Source: Sphingobacterium composti (GTDB lineage: Bacteria; Bacteroidota; Bacteroidia; Sphingobacteriales; Sphingobacteriaceae). Taken from it: a DNA stretch of 64,000 bases. Position 1 is the first letter of the stretch; every line of letters begins with the position of its first letter. This document shows positions 42,914 to 53,306 of the stretch, in pieces. The stretch is from assembly GCF_009829075.1 (NCBI RefSeq), contig NZ_WUQZ01000006.1, positions 105,982 through 169,981 on the forward strand, read 5' to 3'. A model generated the notes under the pieces. It worked only from the letters and a program-made list of their open reading frames with translations. It ran no database searches and was not told the origin of the DNA. The translations under genes and the position numbers were made by a program.

Positions 42914-44095
42914 ATGAAAACCTCTATTTTATCTATTTTTAACTTACTGCTATTTACTTGTGTTTTTAATACTAATTTAAATGCACAAACACCGTGGGTT
43001 GGAAGAACTACAGGAGATTTGCCCTATTTAGAGTATAGCGATGGTATGGTTCGATTAGGTGCTGATAAAATGACTTTCGTCGATACAGCTATACGAATAT
43101 TAGTTTTGGATTCTGTTGAAAATAGATATAAGATTAAGTTGTCACAAAATTGGGAGGCCTATATTCCAAAACGTTTTGTAAGTCGTAGTAAGAAAATTGA
43201 GGATAGTATATATACTGCAAATTATTTAAGTGGATCATGGCATCTTTCTGGTAAAGATGGGTACGATATATTATCTGTAAGTCTTCCTGAACGCCTTCCT
43301 TATCGAAGTTTTCAATTGGCAGAGCCAAATAAAATTTTAGTCGATGTGTTTGGCGCTACTTCTAACACGACATGGATTACACAATTAAAAAATGCTAAAA
43401 TAGTTAAAAATGTATATCGCGAACAATTGGAGAAGGATGTATTCCGTATTCATATTGATTTGGAAGGTGATCAAAATTGGGGATATAGTGTTAATTACAG
43501 CAATAATTCTTTACGGATTTCTGTGAAACATGCTCCAACAAAGTCTGGAATTAAAAATCTATTTATTGCTATAGATGCGGGGCATGGAGGTACTTCAAAA
43601 GGTGCGGTCAGCCCAAATGGCACCGAAGAGAAAACCTATAACTTGTTATTTGCAAAAGAATTGCAAAAGCTATTACTAAAGAAAGGTGTTAAAAATGTGT
43701 ATTTGACACGCACAGAAGATATTGATATTGCTACGACAGATCGAGTTCTTAAACTTAGAGAAATAAAACCTGATATACTCATTAGTTTGCATTTCAATGC
43801 TTCATCTCGACAAGAGGTAAAAGGAGTAAGTACATATTACCATCATTTGGGTAGCAGACAGGTCTCGAAGTATATTTTGGATGAGATGTTGGATTTGGGT
43901 TTAAATGAATTTGGATTGATCGGAAACTTTAATTTCTTGCTAAACTCACCTACTGAGTATCCCAATAGTTTAGTGGAAATTGCTTTTTTAAGTAATCCTG
44001 AAGATGAGAAGAGAATATTGGATCATAAATTTCATAAGCAAACAGCAGATAAAATTTATAGAGGAATTGTTAAATGGCTAAAGGAAGTTCAGTGA
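42914..44095 (+). CDS. N-acetylmuramoyl-L-alanine amidase (AmiC type)
   Basis: The 393-residue periplasmic protein has a signal peptide (ending NLNA), an SH3-like N-terminal part (VRLGADKMTFVDTAI) and a beta-rich AMIN-like middle. The C-terminal Amidase_3 domain has zinc ligands in AIDAGHGG, EEKTYNLLFAKEL and LISLHFNAS, and a catalytic Glu in LVEIAFLSNPED. It cleaves peptidoglycan stem peptides from MurNAc in daughter-cell separation. The downstream hairpin at 44110-44139 terminates it. Confidence 0.93.
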   Translation: MKTSILSIFNLLLFTCVFNTNLNAQTPWVGRTTGDLPYLEYSDGMVRLGADKMTFVDTAIRILVLDSVENRYKIKLSQNWEAYIPKRFVSRSKKIEDSIYTANYLSGSWHLSGKDGYDILSVSLPERLPYRSFQLAEPNKILVDVFGATSNTTWITQLKNAKIVKNVYREQLEKDVFRIHIDLEGDQNWGYSVNYSNNSLRISVKHAPTKSGIKNLFIAIDAGHGGTSKGAVSPNGTEEKTYNLLFAKELQKLLLKKGVKNVYLTRTEDIDIATTDRVLKLREIKPDILISLHFNASSRQEVKGVSTYYHHLGSRQVSKYILDEMLDLGLNEFGLIGNFNFLLNSPTEYPNSLVEIAFLSNPEDEKRILDHKFHKQTADKIYRGIVKWLKEVQ

Positions 44096-44109
44096 AAAAC
44101 TAGAAACGA

Positions 44110-44139
44110 AAAAAGCTTCACCAATTGATGAAGCTTTTT
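44110..44139. terminator. Bidirectional terminator between amidase and tRNA-Ser
   Basis: AAAAAGCTTCA (44110-44120) and TGAAGCTTTTT (44129-44139) form a stem that is followed by Ts on both strands. It ends the plus-strand amidase gene and the minus-strand tRNA gene. Confidence 0.8.
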
Positions 44140-44226
44140 GGCGGAGAGCGAGGGATTCGAACCCCCGAACCTGTTACAGTTAACGGTTTTCAAGACCGCC
44201 GCATTCGACCACTCTGCCAGCTCTCC
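44139..44226 (-). tRNA. tRNA-Ser(UGA)
   Basis: The acceptor stem GGAGAGC pairs with GCTCTCC, the D arm contains GCAGAGTGGTCGAA, and the anticodon loop CTTGAAA carries TGA. A long variable arm and the T arm GGTTCGAATCC complete a class II tRNA. Discriminator G and CCA are encoded (CCA at 44139-44141). The length is 88 with CCA. Confidence 0.97.
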
Positions 44227-44386
44227 GCCACAAAAGTAGAAATTCTAACTAGATCTACAAAACTTATTTGACCCTTGTAGCTTTAAGTATTGAAAATGAG
44301 GTCAATTAATTTTATTTAGCAATTTGAGCAGGGAAAACATGACTAAAATCTTTTCTAACTTTATCTTTATTTAGTTATTTTGTACT

Positions 44387-45193
44387 ATGATTTCGTTCGC
44401 AAATGCTAAAATAAATATTGGATTATCCATCACTGAAAAACGTTCAGACGGTTACCATAATATTGAAACCATTTTTTATCCTGTAAAAATGTACGATGTA
44501 TTAGAATTTGGTGATTCCGATTCGTACTCTTTTGAAGCATTAGGAATAGATATTCCGCAAGATGGTGTAAACTTATGTACAAAAGCTTACCAAATCTTAC
44601 AAAACGATTATACTATCAGACCTATTTCCATTAAATTATTAAAGAATATCCCAATAGGTGCCGGACTAGGTGGGGGTTCATCGGATGCTGCTTTTGTATT
44701 AAAAGCACTTAATGAACTTAACAATCTAGGTTTGACAGAAGAACAACTACAACAATATGCTAGCAAATTGGGAGCTGATTGTTCTTTTTTTATTTCAAAC
44801 AAACCTGTATTTGCGGAAGGAATAGGAACAGAATTTAGCTCAGTGGATTTAGATTTGTCAACATATTATATAGTTGTTATTAAACCAGAAATACATATTT
44901 CAACAGCAGAAGCCTATAGTAACATAACACCCCGAATTCCAAAAGTAGACATGCGCAGAGCCATTCAACTTCCGATACAAGAGTGGAAATACTATATCAC
45001 AAATGATTTTGAATTGGGGATATTCGAAAAATATCCGTTGATACAAGAACTAAAAAATAAATTGTATGAGAAGGGTGCTCTTTACGCTTCTATGTCTGGA
45101 TCGGGATCATCCGTATATGGTATATTCGAAGAAGAAATCTATCTTGATGATCTAGCGCACTTAGGAAAGGTTTATTACCCTGTAGATCTATAA
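44387..45193 (+). CDS. ispE: 4-diphosphocytidyl-2-C-methyl-D-erythritol kinase
   Basis: The 268-residue GHMP kinase of the MEP isoprenoid pathway starts MISFANAKINIGLSITEKRSDGYH, the usual IspE N-terminus. The glycine loop PIGAGLGGGSSDAAF is at about residues 88-102, the catalytic Asp is in LGADCSFFI, and a late ASMSGSGSSVYG block completes the site. The -7 box TTATTTTG (one mismatch) is 4 bases before the ATG. Confidence 0.95.
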   Translation: MISFANAKINIGLSITEKRSDGYHNIETIFYPVKMYDVLEFGDSDSYSFEALGIDIPQDGVNLCTKAYQILQNDYTIRPISIKLLKNIPIGAGLGGGSSDAAFVLKALNELNNLGLTEEQLQQYASKLGADCSFFISNKPVFAEGIGTEFSSVDLDLSTYYIVVIKPEIHISTAEAYSNITPRIPKVDMRRAIQLPIQEWKYYITNDFELGIFEKYPLIQELKNKLYEKGALYASMSGSGSSVYGIFEEEIYLDDLAHLGKVYYPVDL

Positions 45194-45204
45194 TAGTAAT
45201 AAAT

Positions 45205-45234
45205 ACAAAGAAGTAGCAAAGGCTACTTCTTTGT
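45205..45234. terminator. Bidirectional terminator of ispE and the sugar dehydrogenase gene
   Basis: ACAAAGAAGTAGC (45205-45217) and GCTACTTCTTTGT (45222-45234) are perfect 13-bp complements with a 4-base loop. The right arm contains the stop codon (45223-45225) of the minus-strand gene, so coding end and terminator overlap. Confidence 0.85.
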
Positions 45235-46464
45235 AATTTTATATAATTTTCCGGCATCTGTAATGGTGTATAGCTCACCATTTTTGCCCTCAATTACATC
45301 GCGGAAACGCTCAGCTTCACGCGACAAAAGTCTTTCTTCGCCCACAACTTTATTGTTACTAATTACTAAACGCGCTATATGTGTACTACTTAGTCCTGCG
45401 ATAAACAAATTATTTTTCCATTCACTAATACCTTTACCGGAATAAAATGTCATACCAGATGGAGACAATACTGGATCCCAATAGTAAATGGGTTGCTCCA
45501 TACCTTTTTTAGCTTGTATAGTGGGTTCTCCAATCTGTTTTCCTGAGTATTCGATACCGTAAGTAATAATAGGCCATCCGTAATTTTTACCAGCTTGAAT
45601 AAGGTTTAATTCATCGCCGCCTCTAGGACCAAATTCAGCCGCCCACAATGTCCCGTTAGTAGGATGGAAGGCAATGCCTTGTGGATTACGGTGTCCGTAC
45701 GAATAGATTTCTGGCAAAGCATTTTTGTTGCTTACAAAAGGATTATTGGAGGCTGGTTTTCCTTCTTTAGTAATACGGATAATCTTTCCTAATGAACTCT
45801 TGAGATCCTGTGCCAAGACCCTTGTAACTTGATCTGAACGCTCGCCAATAGTTACTAATAAATTGCCAGACTTGTCGAAAACCATTCTTCCGCCATAATG
45901 CAATGCACCTCGATGTGTATTGGTGGAACGATAGATCACCTTAGCATTTTGCATTGTTTTTTCATCCTTTGATAGTGAGCCTTTTGCGATAGCGGTATGG
46001 TTGCCATTCGTAGTAGGCTCAGTAAAAGCCCAATAGACTGTTCTATTTGATCCAAATTGAGGATCGAGAACCAAGCCTAATAGACCACCCTGCGCACGAG
46101 CCTCAACTTTTGGCAATCCCGCGATAGCTTCGCTGATATTGCCCGCTGCATTTACGATACGCATAGTGCCTTCTTTTTCGGTTATTAGTAATTTACCGTC
46201 AGGTAATACCGCAATTCCCCAAGGAGATTTTAATTTATTAGTTACAACCTTAAAGTCATAACCAGCTTTTGTTTTAAGACCTCCAATTCTCGTTTGACCA
46301 GCAAAGGCAGGCTTATAGTTTGTGTTTGCTTTATTCTTTTCGACAGGAGCTACCGTGTCCTTTTGAAAAAGTGGAATATGAATATAAGATGTATGTTGTG
46401 GTAGTATTGATGAAGACAATAAAAGTGTAGTCGCTACACCGGCTGTTAGTATTAGGTTTTTCAT
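45223..46464 (-). CDS. PQQ-dependent soluble-type sugar dehydrogenase, copy A
   Basis: The 413-residue periplasmic beta-propeller protein belongs to the glucose/sorbosone dehydrogenase (YliI-like) family. It has a Sec signal peptide without a lipobox. Blocks are KLKSPWGIAVLPDGKLLITEK, GGLLGLVLDPQF, EIYSYGHRNPQGIAFHPTNG and EFGPRGGDELNLIQAGKNYG, which include PQQ- and calcium-site residues of the family. It would oxidise aldose sugars to lactones. It is a close paralogue of the next gene, in tandem. Confidence 0.88.
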   Translation of the reverse strand: MKNLILTAGVATTLLLSSSILPQHTSYIHIPLFQKDTVAPVEKNKANTNYKPAFAGQTRIGGLKTKAGYDFKVVTNKLKSPWGIAVLPDGKLLITEKEGTMRIVNAAGNISEAIAGLPKVEARAQGGLLGLVLDPQFGSNRTVYWAFTEPTTNGNHTAIAKGSLSKDEKTMQNAKVIYRSTNTHRGALHYGGRMVFDKSGNLLVTIGERSDQVTRVLAQDLKSSLGKIIRITKEGKPASNNPFVSNKNALPEIYSYGHRNPQGIAFHPTNGTLWAAEFGPRGGDELNLIQAGKNYGWPIITYGIEYSGKQIGEPTIQAKKGMEQPIYYWDPVLSPSGMTFYSGKGISEWKNNLFIAGLSSTHIARLVISNNKVVGEERLLSREAERFRDVIEGKNGELYTITDAGKLYKITKK

Positions 46465-46543
46465 AAATTAAGTTGTTTATTCAAATTTATTAAAAAGAGA
46501 ACATATAAAAAGTTGTTTCTGAATGAACTCTGGTTTTAAAACT

Positions 46544-46582
46544 AGAAAAGTCTTCTAATACTGCAGTTTAGAAGACTTTTCT
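46544..46582 (-). terminator. Hairpin terminating sugar dehydrogenase copy B
   Basis: AGAAAAGTCTTCTAA (46544-46558) pairs with TTAGAAGACTTTTCT (46568-46582) over 15 bp. It lies 32 bp past the stop of copy B, so the two paralogues have separate transcript ends. Confidence 0.75.
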
Positions 46583-46614
46583 GTTTATTGTAAAGAATAT
46601 TTTACGCTGTACGC

Positions 46615-47853
46615 TTATTTCTTTCCAATGCTGTATAATTTACCACCGTCTGTGACAGCAAGTAATTCACCATTTTTACCTTGTACTACATCGCGGAAGC
46701 GCTCACCTTCTTTTGCTAACAAACGCTCTTCGCCCACTACTTTATTGTCCTTAATGACAAGGCGGGCAATGTGCGTACTGCTCAATCCACCTATGAAAAG
46801 ATTGTTCTTCCATTCTGGAATAGCATCAGCGGTATAAAAAGTCATTCCAGCAGGTGATAAAACAGGATCCCAATAATAAACAGGCTGTTCTAAACCATCT
46901 TGAGCTTGGATTGGTGGATTTCCAATCTCTGCACCACCATATTCGATTCCGTAGGTGATTGTTGGCCATCCGTAGTTCTTACCTGCTTCCACACGATTTA
47001 ACTCATCACCTCCACGTGGTCCAAATTCAGACTCCCATAGATCACCTGTCTCTGGATGAAATGCGATCCCTTGTGGATTACGGTGTCCGTAGGAGTAAAT
47101 TTCTGGTAAAGCATCGGCTTTACCAGCAAAAGGATTGTCAGCAGCAGGCTGTCCCTCTTTGGTGATGCGTATCAATTTACCTAATGTCGATTTTAAATCT
47201 TGTGCCAATGGACGAGTCGCCAGATCCGAACGCTCACCACTAGTAACAATCAAATGTCCAGTTTTGTCAAAGATCAGACGACCACCGTAGTGTAATTTAC
47301 CATCGTATGTAGGTGTGGTACGATAGATCACGCGCACATCTACAACTGATTTTTCGTCATCAGCCAAGCGACCTTTAGCCACGGCAGTATGATTGCCACC
47401 TGATACAGGTTCCGAATATGTCCAATATATTGTCTTGTTACTTGCGTAATCTGGATCCAATGTTATACCTAATAAACCACCTTGGCCATTAGGATCTACT
47501 TTCGGTAAACCTGTGATAGCTTCACTTACTGTTCCATCATTTGTCACTAGGCGAAATACACCTTCTTTTTCGGTAATCAAAAACCTTCCATCAGGAAGAA
47601 CTGCAATACCCCATGGTGATTTGAGTTTATTGGTAATGACTCTGCTTTCGTAAGGAGTAGTAGTCTTAACACCATTTATACGTGTTTGACCTTCGAATGC
47701 TGGTTTATAGTTTGTGTTAGCCTTACCAGTCTCTACTGGAGGAAGTGTGTCCGTTTGTTGCGCCGTACCATCGCCTTTGGTATTATTGTCATTGGTACAT
47801 GATGAGGCAATAATAGTAGATGCAAATATTGCGGTATAAAAAAGTTTGTTCAT
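46615..47853 (-). CDS. PQQ-dependent soluble-type sugar dehydrogenase, copy B (lipoprotein)
   Basis: The 412-residue protein repeats the domain plan of copy A with most motifs identical (KLKSPWGIAVLPDGRFLITEK, EIYSYGHRNPQGIAFHPETG, EFGPRGGDELNRVEAGKNYG). Unlike copy A it has a lipobox, IASSC, so one copy is probably free in the periplasm and the other membrane-anchored. Gap between the copies is 150 bp with a terminator. A tandem duplication followed by a change of sorting signal is the simplest reading. Confidence 0.88.
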   Translation of the reverse strand: MNKLFYTAIFASTIIASSCTNDNNTKGDGTAQQTDTLPPVETGKANTNYKPAFEGQTRINGVKTTTPYESRVITNKLKSPWGIAVLPDGRFLITEKEGVFRLVTNDGTVSEAITGLPKVDPNGQGGLLGITLDPDYASNKTIYWTYSEPVSGGNHTAVAKGRLADDEKSVVDVRVIYRTTPTYDGKLHYGGRLIFDKTGHLIVTSGERSDLATRPLAQDLKSTLGKLIRITKEGQPAADNPFAGKADALPEIYSYGHRNPQGIAFHPETGDLWESEFGPRGGDELNRVEAGKNYGWPTITYGIEYGGAEIGNPPIQAQDGLEQPVYYWDPVLSPAGMTFYTADAIPEWKNNLFIGGLSSTHIARLVIKDNKVVGEERLLAKEGERFRDVVQGKNGELLAVTDGGKLYSIGKK

Positions 47854-47999
47854 AATGTATGTTGCGTTTTGTAGGCTAAGATATTAAATTTATAGTAATA
47901 CTCTTTATCATAAACAGTTGAAATCTTGAAAAGTTCTGCTAAATTTTTGAATAAATCGTAAAGATATATTGAGTACATTGTAGTGTAAAAATATCACAC

Positions 48000-48719
48000 A
48001 TGAGCCAAAAATCATCTTTGAGAGAAATAGAACAGCGCTTTGATAATGATGTAGAACGTTTTGCTAACTTGGATACAGGGCAATTGACGACTTTGGATGC
48101 CAAATACAATATGGAATTGGTCACGGAAGCTATTGTACGGTTGCATCCGAATGTTAAGTATGTATTAGATATCGGCTGTGGTGCTGGCAATTATGATGTC
48201 AGTTTATTACAACGCAAATCGCCTTTGCATATAACTTTGTCTGACTTGAGTCAACCGATGCTAGATAAAGCTAAAGAAAGAGTAGAGGCTATTAATAAAG
48301 GAGGTTCATGTCAAATGATTAAAGGTGATTTTAGAACTTTACCAGTAGCGGATGAATCTTTTGATGTGATAATTGCTACGGCAGTATTGCATCATCTGCG
48401 TGATGATTCGGATTGGGAATCAACTTTCACAATGTTGTACAGTAAACTTAAAAAGGGTGGGAGTATCTGGATTTTCGATTTGATAACGCAAGATTCGGGT
48501 GCACTGCAAGAATTTATTTATTCTGTTCGTTATGGAGACTATTTGATTTCATTGAATGATACGGCATATCGTGACCATGTATTGGATTATATCGATAAAG
48601 AAGATTCTCCGCGCAGTCTGATGTTTCAACTAGACTTATTACGTAAAGTTGGTTTTACGAAAGTCGATATTCTACATAAGAATTTGTGCTTTGCAAGTTT
48701 TGTAGGGTTTAAGGAGTAG
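48000..48719 (+). CDS. Class I SAM-dependent methyltransferase
   Basis: The 239-residue protein has motif I VLDIGCGAGNYDVSLL, motif II/III region LSDLSQPMLDKAKERV, motif IV FDVIIATAVLHHLRD and a post-motif block GGSIWIFDLITQDSG. It is a UbiE-like small-molecule or tRNA-type methyltransferase of unknown substrate. It stands alone and is followed by REP-like repeats. Confidence 0.88.
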   Translation: MSQKSSLREIEQRFDNDVERFANLDTGQLTTLDAKYNMELVTEAIVRLHPNVKYVLDIGCGAGNYDVSLLQRKSPLHITLSDLSQPMLDKAKERVEAINKGGSCQMIKGDFRTLPVADESFDVIIATAVLHHLRDDSDWESTFTMLYSKLKKGGSIWIFDLITQDSGALQEFIYSVRYGDYLISLNDTAYRDHVLDYIDKEDSPRSLMFQLDLLRKVGFTKVDILHKNLCFASFVGFKE

Positions 48720-48737
48720 GATTGATTTTCCTTTTTT

Positions 48738-48860
48738 GTCATTCTGACGACAGGAAGAATCTTTTAGCAATTGAAAATGGATAATTGATTATTATTGTAT
48801 CGCACGGTCGATATAGCAAACCCATAATTATTCTCGTCATTGCGAGGAACGAAGCAATCT
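48738..48860. repeat. Two different REP-like repeats after the methyltransferase gene
   Basis: A GTCATTCTGACGA unit with GGAAGAATCT (48738-48763) is an inverted copy of the 34.3-kb unit, and an AATTGAAAAT tail follows both. A second unit CGTCATTGCGAGGAACGAAG with CAATCT (48835-48860) is the widespread bacterial intergenic repeat of that type. The remaining gap to 48885 is AT-rich. Confidence 0.8.
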
Positions 48861-48885
48861 ATAAAAGTTAATATTGATGATAATA

Positions 48886-48921
48886 TAAAAAATCCCCAAC
48901 TAGCTAAGCCAATTGGGGATT
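48886..48921 (-). terminator. Terminator of the ABC-F gene
   Basis: AATCCCCAA (48891-48899) pairs with TTGGGGATT (48913-48921), followed on the minus strand by a T-run. Confidence 0.85.
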
Positions 48922-48945
48922 CTTGCATATACTAAAAATAAAGCC

Positions 48946-50601
<1,656 letters not shown>

Positions 50602-50622
50602 TTAATATCTATACAGTTAAAG

Positions 50623-50645
50623 TGTGTCAAATATTATTTGTCACA
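50623..50645. promoter_or_regulatory. 23-bp palindrome between ABC-F and AraC genes
   Basis: TGTGTCAAATA and TATTTGTCACA are inverted arms of 11 bp with one mismatch around one central base. It lies 95 bp before the AraC ATG and 33 bp before the ABC-F -7 box, and is a candidate operator for either gene. Confidence 0.4.
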
Positions 50646-50739
50646 GGTGATATTGGTCATTTTTAATCAATTTTAGCACACTTTATTTTGAGATGACTAT
50701 TATTTGAGATATTTTAGAATAATTAAAGATTTTGGTTGA

Positions 50740-51609
50740 ATGAATACGAATAAAATATATGCTGATGAGTTTGTTTCCAAGTTTATGGAAGGTAGTTTAC
50801 AGCATTTGAAGTATATTCAGACTCCAATCAAAATATTTGCACTAAAAGATATTGCGCCTTATTTACGTACGCCAATTCCACCCATTTTATTTGGTTACAA
50901 TGTAATCATTCATCTTACCAAGGGGCAGTTTCAACACCAAATTGAGTCAACTAAGTTTATGGTTAAAGCTCCTGCAGTTATGATTGCGAATTATGGACAT
51001 ACTTCTGCAATAGATGAAGTGGATAAAAATGCTGAAGGATATTGTGTGCTTATTAAAGAACAAGCGATGACTTCGATTCTCCGTGATCAAGAAACCTTAA
51101 ATATCTTTAATATTGCACCCTTATTAAATCTCCAAGACCAGGATAACGATGATTTGAAACAGCTTTTTCATTTGTTGTACAAAGAGATTTATGACGAAAA
51201 TCCTTATAAATCCTATTATGAAAGTATCTTCAAGACGATAGTCTTAAAAATTATAAAGCTTTCCGATTCGAACAAAACTTTACTACGCAACCAAGAAGTT
51301 GCAATTTCCTTTAAACAACTTGTATTTCTTGATTTTTTCAAAGAGAAATCCGTGAGTTATTATGCTGATAAATTAGCTGTTTCCACGAATTATCTTAATC
51401 GCTGTGTATCAGCGGTCTTTAAAAAATCTGCAAAACAAGTGATTCTAGAAGTAGCTATTATGCATAGTCAATTATTGTTATTAGAGACCAATAAACCAAT
51501 TGCGACTATAGCTTATGAGTTAGATTTCGAAGATCCCTCTTATTTCACTCGTCTTTTCAAAAAACTTGTCGGTATCACACCAACTGAATACCGCAATAGC
51601 GCAAGCTAA
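50740..51609 (+). CDS. AraC family transcriptional regulator
   Basis: The 289-residue protein has an N-terminal cupin-like sensor half (PPILFGYNVIIHLTKGQFQH) and a C-terminal AraC double HTH (VSYYADKLAVSTNYLNRCVS and PIATIAYELDFEDPSYFTRLFK). Full-length for the family, unlike the short AraC gene at 36.6 kb. It is transcribed toward the acyl-CoA dehydrogenase gene 145 bp downstream, which is its most likely target. Confidence 0.9.
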   Translation: MNTNKIYADEFVSKFMEGSLQHLKYIQTPIKIFALKDIAPYLRTPIPPILFGYNVIIHLTKGQFQHQIESTKFMVKAPAVMIANYGHTSAIDEVDKNAEGYCVLIKEQAMTSILRDQETLNIFNIAPLLNLQDQDNDDLKQLFHLLYKEIYDENPYKSYYESIFKTIVLKIIKLSDSNKTLLRNQEVAISFKQLVFLDFFKEKSVSYYADKLAVSTNYLNRCVSAVFKKSAKQVILEVAIMHSQLLLLETNKPIATIAYELDFEDPSYFTRLFKKLVGITPTEYRNSAS

Positions 51610-51754
51610 ATTGCTTATGCACGATTTGTCCTATTATTGGTCCTGTTTTCCATATTTTTCAGAACGTTTTCCCACTAACTTTACGAAAGTAACTTCAGCT
51701 AGTGATATATTAGTTGTTACTTATTAAAATATAATAAATTAATACCATAAGGAT

Positions 51755-53254
51755 ATGAGTCAAACTATTGGACATGTAGATTTCAAGACATACATCGATG
51801 ACTTCGCAAAACATTTACGTGAATTATTTAGAAACGAGTACGATTTCAACAAAATCAGTTTAAACCGTGATTTGCCAGCGGATTTTAAAGCAAAAATAAT
51901 GGCAAAAAATCCACTAGCAGTGGCTATTCCAGAGCTGCATGGTGGTCGTGGAGTGAATGTCAAAGAATGTCTTGGTGTACTTTCTGCTGCTTCCTATGAA
52001 TCATTATCCTTGTCCTTAATGTTTGGGATTAACATTGCGTTGTTTCTAGAACCATTGGCTAAATATGGACAATATTCTGTTCAAGAGCGAATCTTCAAAA
52101 AATTCTTAGAAGATAAAGCTATGGGGGGATTGATGATTACCGAAAAGTTGTATGGTAGTGACGCATTGAACATGAAAACATCTTACCAAGAGACAGAAGG
52201 TGGTTATAAAATCAATGGAGAAAAGCATTGGCAAGGGTTGAGTGGAGCGGCCGACTTTTGGTTGGTGACAGCTCGTAAAGCGAATGCAAATGGTGATTTA
52301 GTTCGTGATATTGATTTCTTCGTGACAGATGATAATATTTCAGATCAACATATTCCAATGGTCGAGCGTTACAATAATTTTGGTTTGTTTGCTATTCCTT
52401 ATGGAATCAATCAAATTGATATTACCGTACCTGAAGATCAAAAATTGCAACCTGAAAGTACAGGATTAAAGTTGATGCTTGATATGTTGCATCGCAGTCG
52501 TTTGCAATTTCCAGGAATGGGATTAGGCTTCATAAAGAGACTGATGGATGAATCGCTAGAACATTGTCAAAATAGAATAGTCGGAGGTGCTCCTTTAGCT
52601 AATTTGGACGCTGTAAAATATCAATTATCTCGTATTCAAGCTGCATATACTATTTGTTCTGGAATGTGTCACTATAGTTCATCAAATAGTGGGATTGACA
52701 AGGATCTAGCTTCATCTGCAGTTGAAGCAAACACATTAAAAGCCCTGATTACGGATTTGATGCAAGAGTCGGCGCAAATTGCATTGCAATTGGCTGGTGC
52801 GAATGGTTATCGTTTAGACCATTTTGCGGGTAGAGCAGTGATAGATAGTAGACCTTTCCAAATTTTCGAAGGTTCGAACGAAATGTTATATGGTCAGATT
52901 GCAGATGCAATTTTGAAACAAATGCGTAAGTCAAAAGAAACTAGTTTAGTTAATTTCTTGGCAAATCATCCAAATGCTAGCGAAAGTATTCATTACTTTG
53001 CAAATCAACTTAACTTTACAATTGATTCTGCCGTTAGTCAACGTGATGCTGTGACATTGGGTCGCATGATTGCTCGTGTGATTAGTTTTCAATTTGTGCT
53101 GAATATGAATGGTTATAACTCGCAATTAGTAGAATTGACTCGCCAACATATGGCATCAGACATTGCTATGTTTGTGGGACAATATATGTCTGCTAATACA
53201 TCTAATCCGATCTTTGAATATCAGGATAATTCAGATTGGTCAAACTTCGCTTAA
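51755..53254 (+). CDS. Acyl-CoA dehydrogenase family protein
   Basis: The 499-residue protein has the acyl-CoA dehydrogenase fold: N-terminal helical domain, the FAD-binding LMITEKLYGSDALNMKTSY, and the C-terminal GANGYRLDHFAGRAVIDSR and QIFEGSNEMLY that contribute FAD contacts. It is longer than typical members by a C-terminal helical extension from about residue 400. The substrate is not clear and there are no other fatty acid genes nearby. Confidence 0.85.
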   Translation: MSQTIGHVDFKTYIDDFAKHLRELFRNEYDFNKISLNRDLPADFKAKIMAKNPLAVAIPELHGGRGVNVKECLGVLSAASYESLSLSLMFGINIALFLEPLAKYGQYSVQERIFKKFLEDKAMGGLMITEKLYGSDALNMKTSYQETEGGYKINGEKHWQGLSGAADFWLVTARKANANGDLVRDIDFFVTDDNISDQHIPMVERYNNFGLFAIPYGINQIDITVPEDQKLQPESTGLKLMLDMLHRSRLQFPGMGLGFIKRLMDESLEHCQNRIVGGAPLANLDAVKYQLSRIQAAYTICSGMCHYSSSNSGIDKDLASSAVEANTLKALITDLMQESAQIALQLAGANGYRLDHFAGRAVIDSRPFQIFEGSNEMLYGQIADAILKQMRKSKETSLVNFLANHPNASESIHYFANQLNFTIDSAVSQRDAVTLGRMIARVISFQFVLNMNGYNSQLVELTRQHMASDIAMFVGQYMSANTSNPIFEYQDNSDWSNFA

Positions 53255-53275
53255 TAATATTCCATTATATTATAA

Positions 53276-53306
53276 AAAGGGTAGAAAATTTAATTTTCTA
53301 CCCTTT
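53276..53306. terminator. Bidirectional terminator with embedded stop codon
   Basis: AAAGGGTAGAAAATT (53276-53290) and AATTTTCTACCCTTT (53292-53306) are perfect complements. On the plus strand it ends the acyl-CoA dehydrogenase gene; on the minus strand the stop codon of the phosphoesterase (53290-53292) is in the loop. Confidence 0.85.

Noticed and set aside
44139..44226. Integration site at tRNA-Ser
   Set aside because: No integrase gene or direct repeat of the tRNA 3' end was found nearby.
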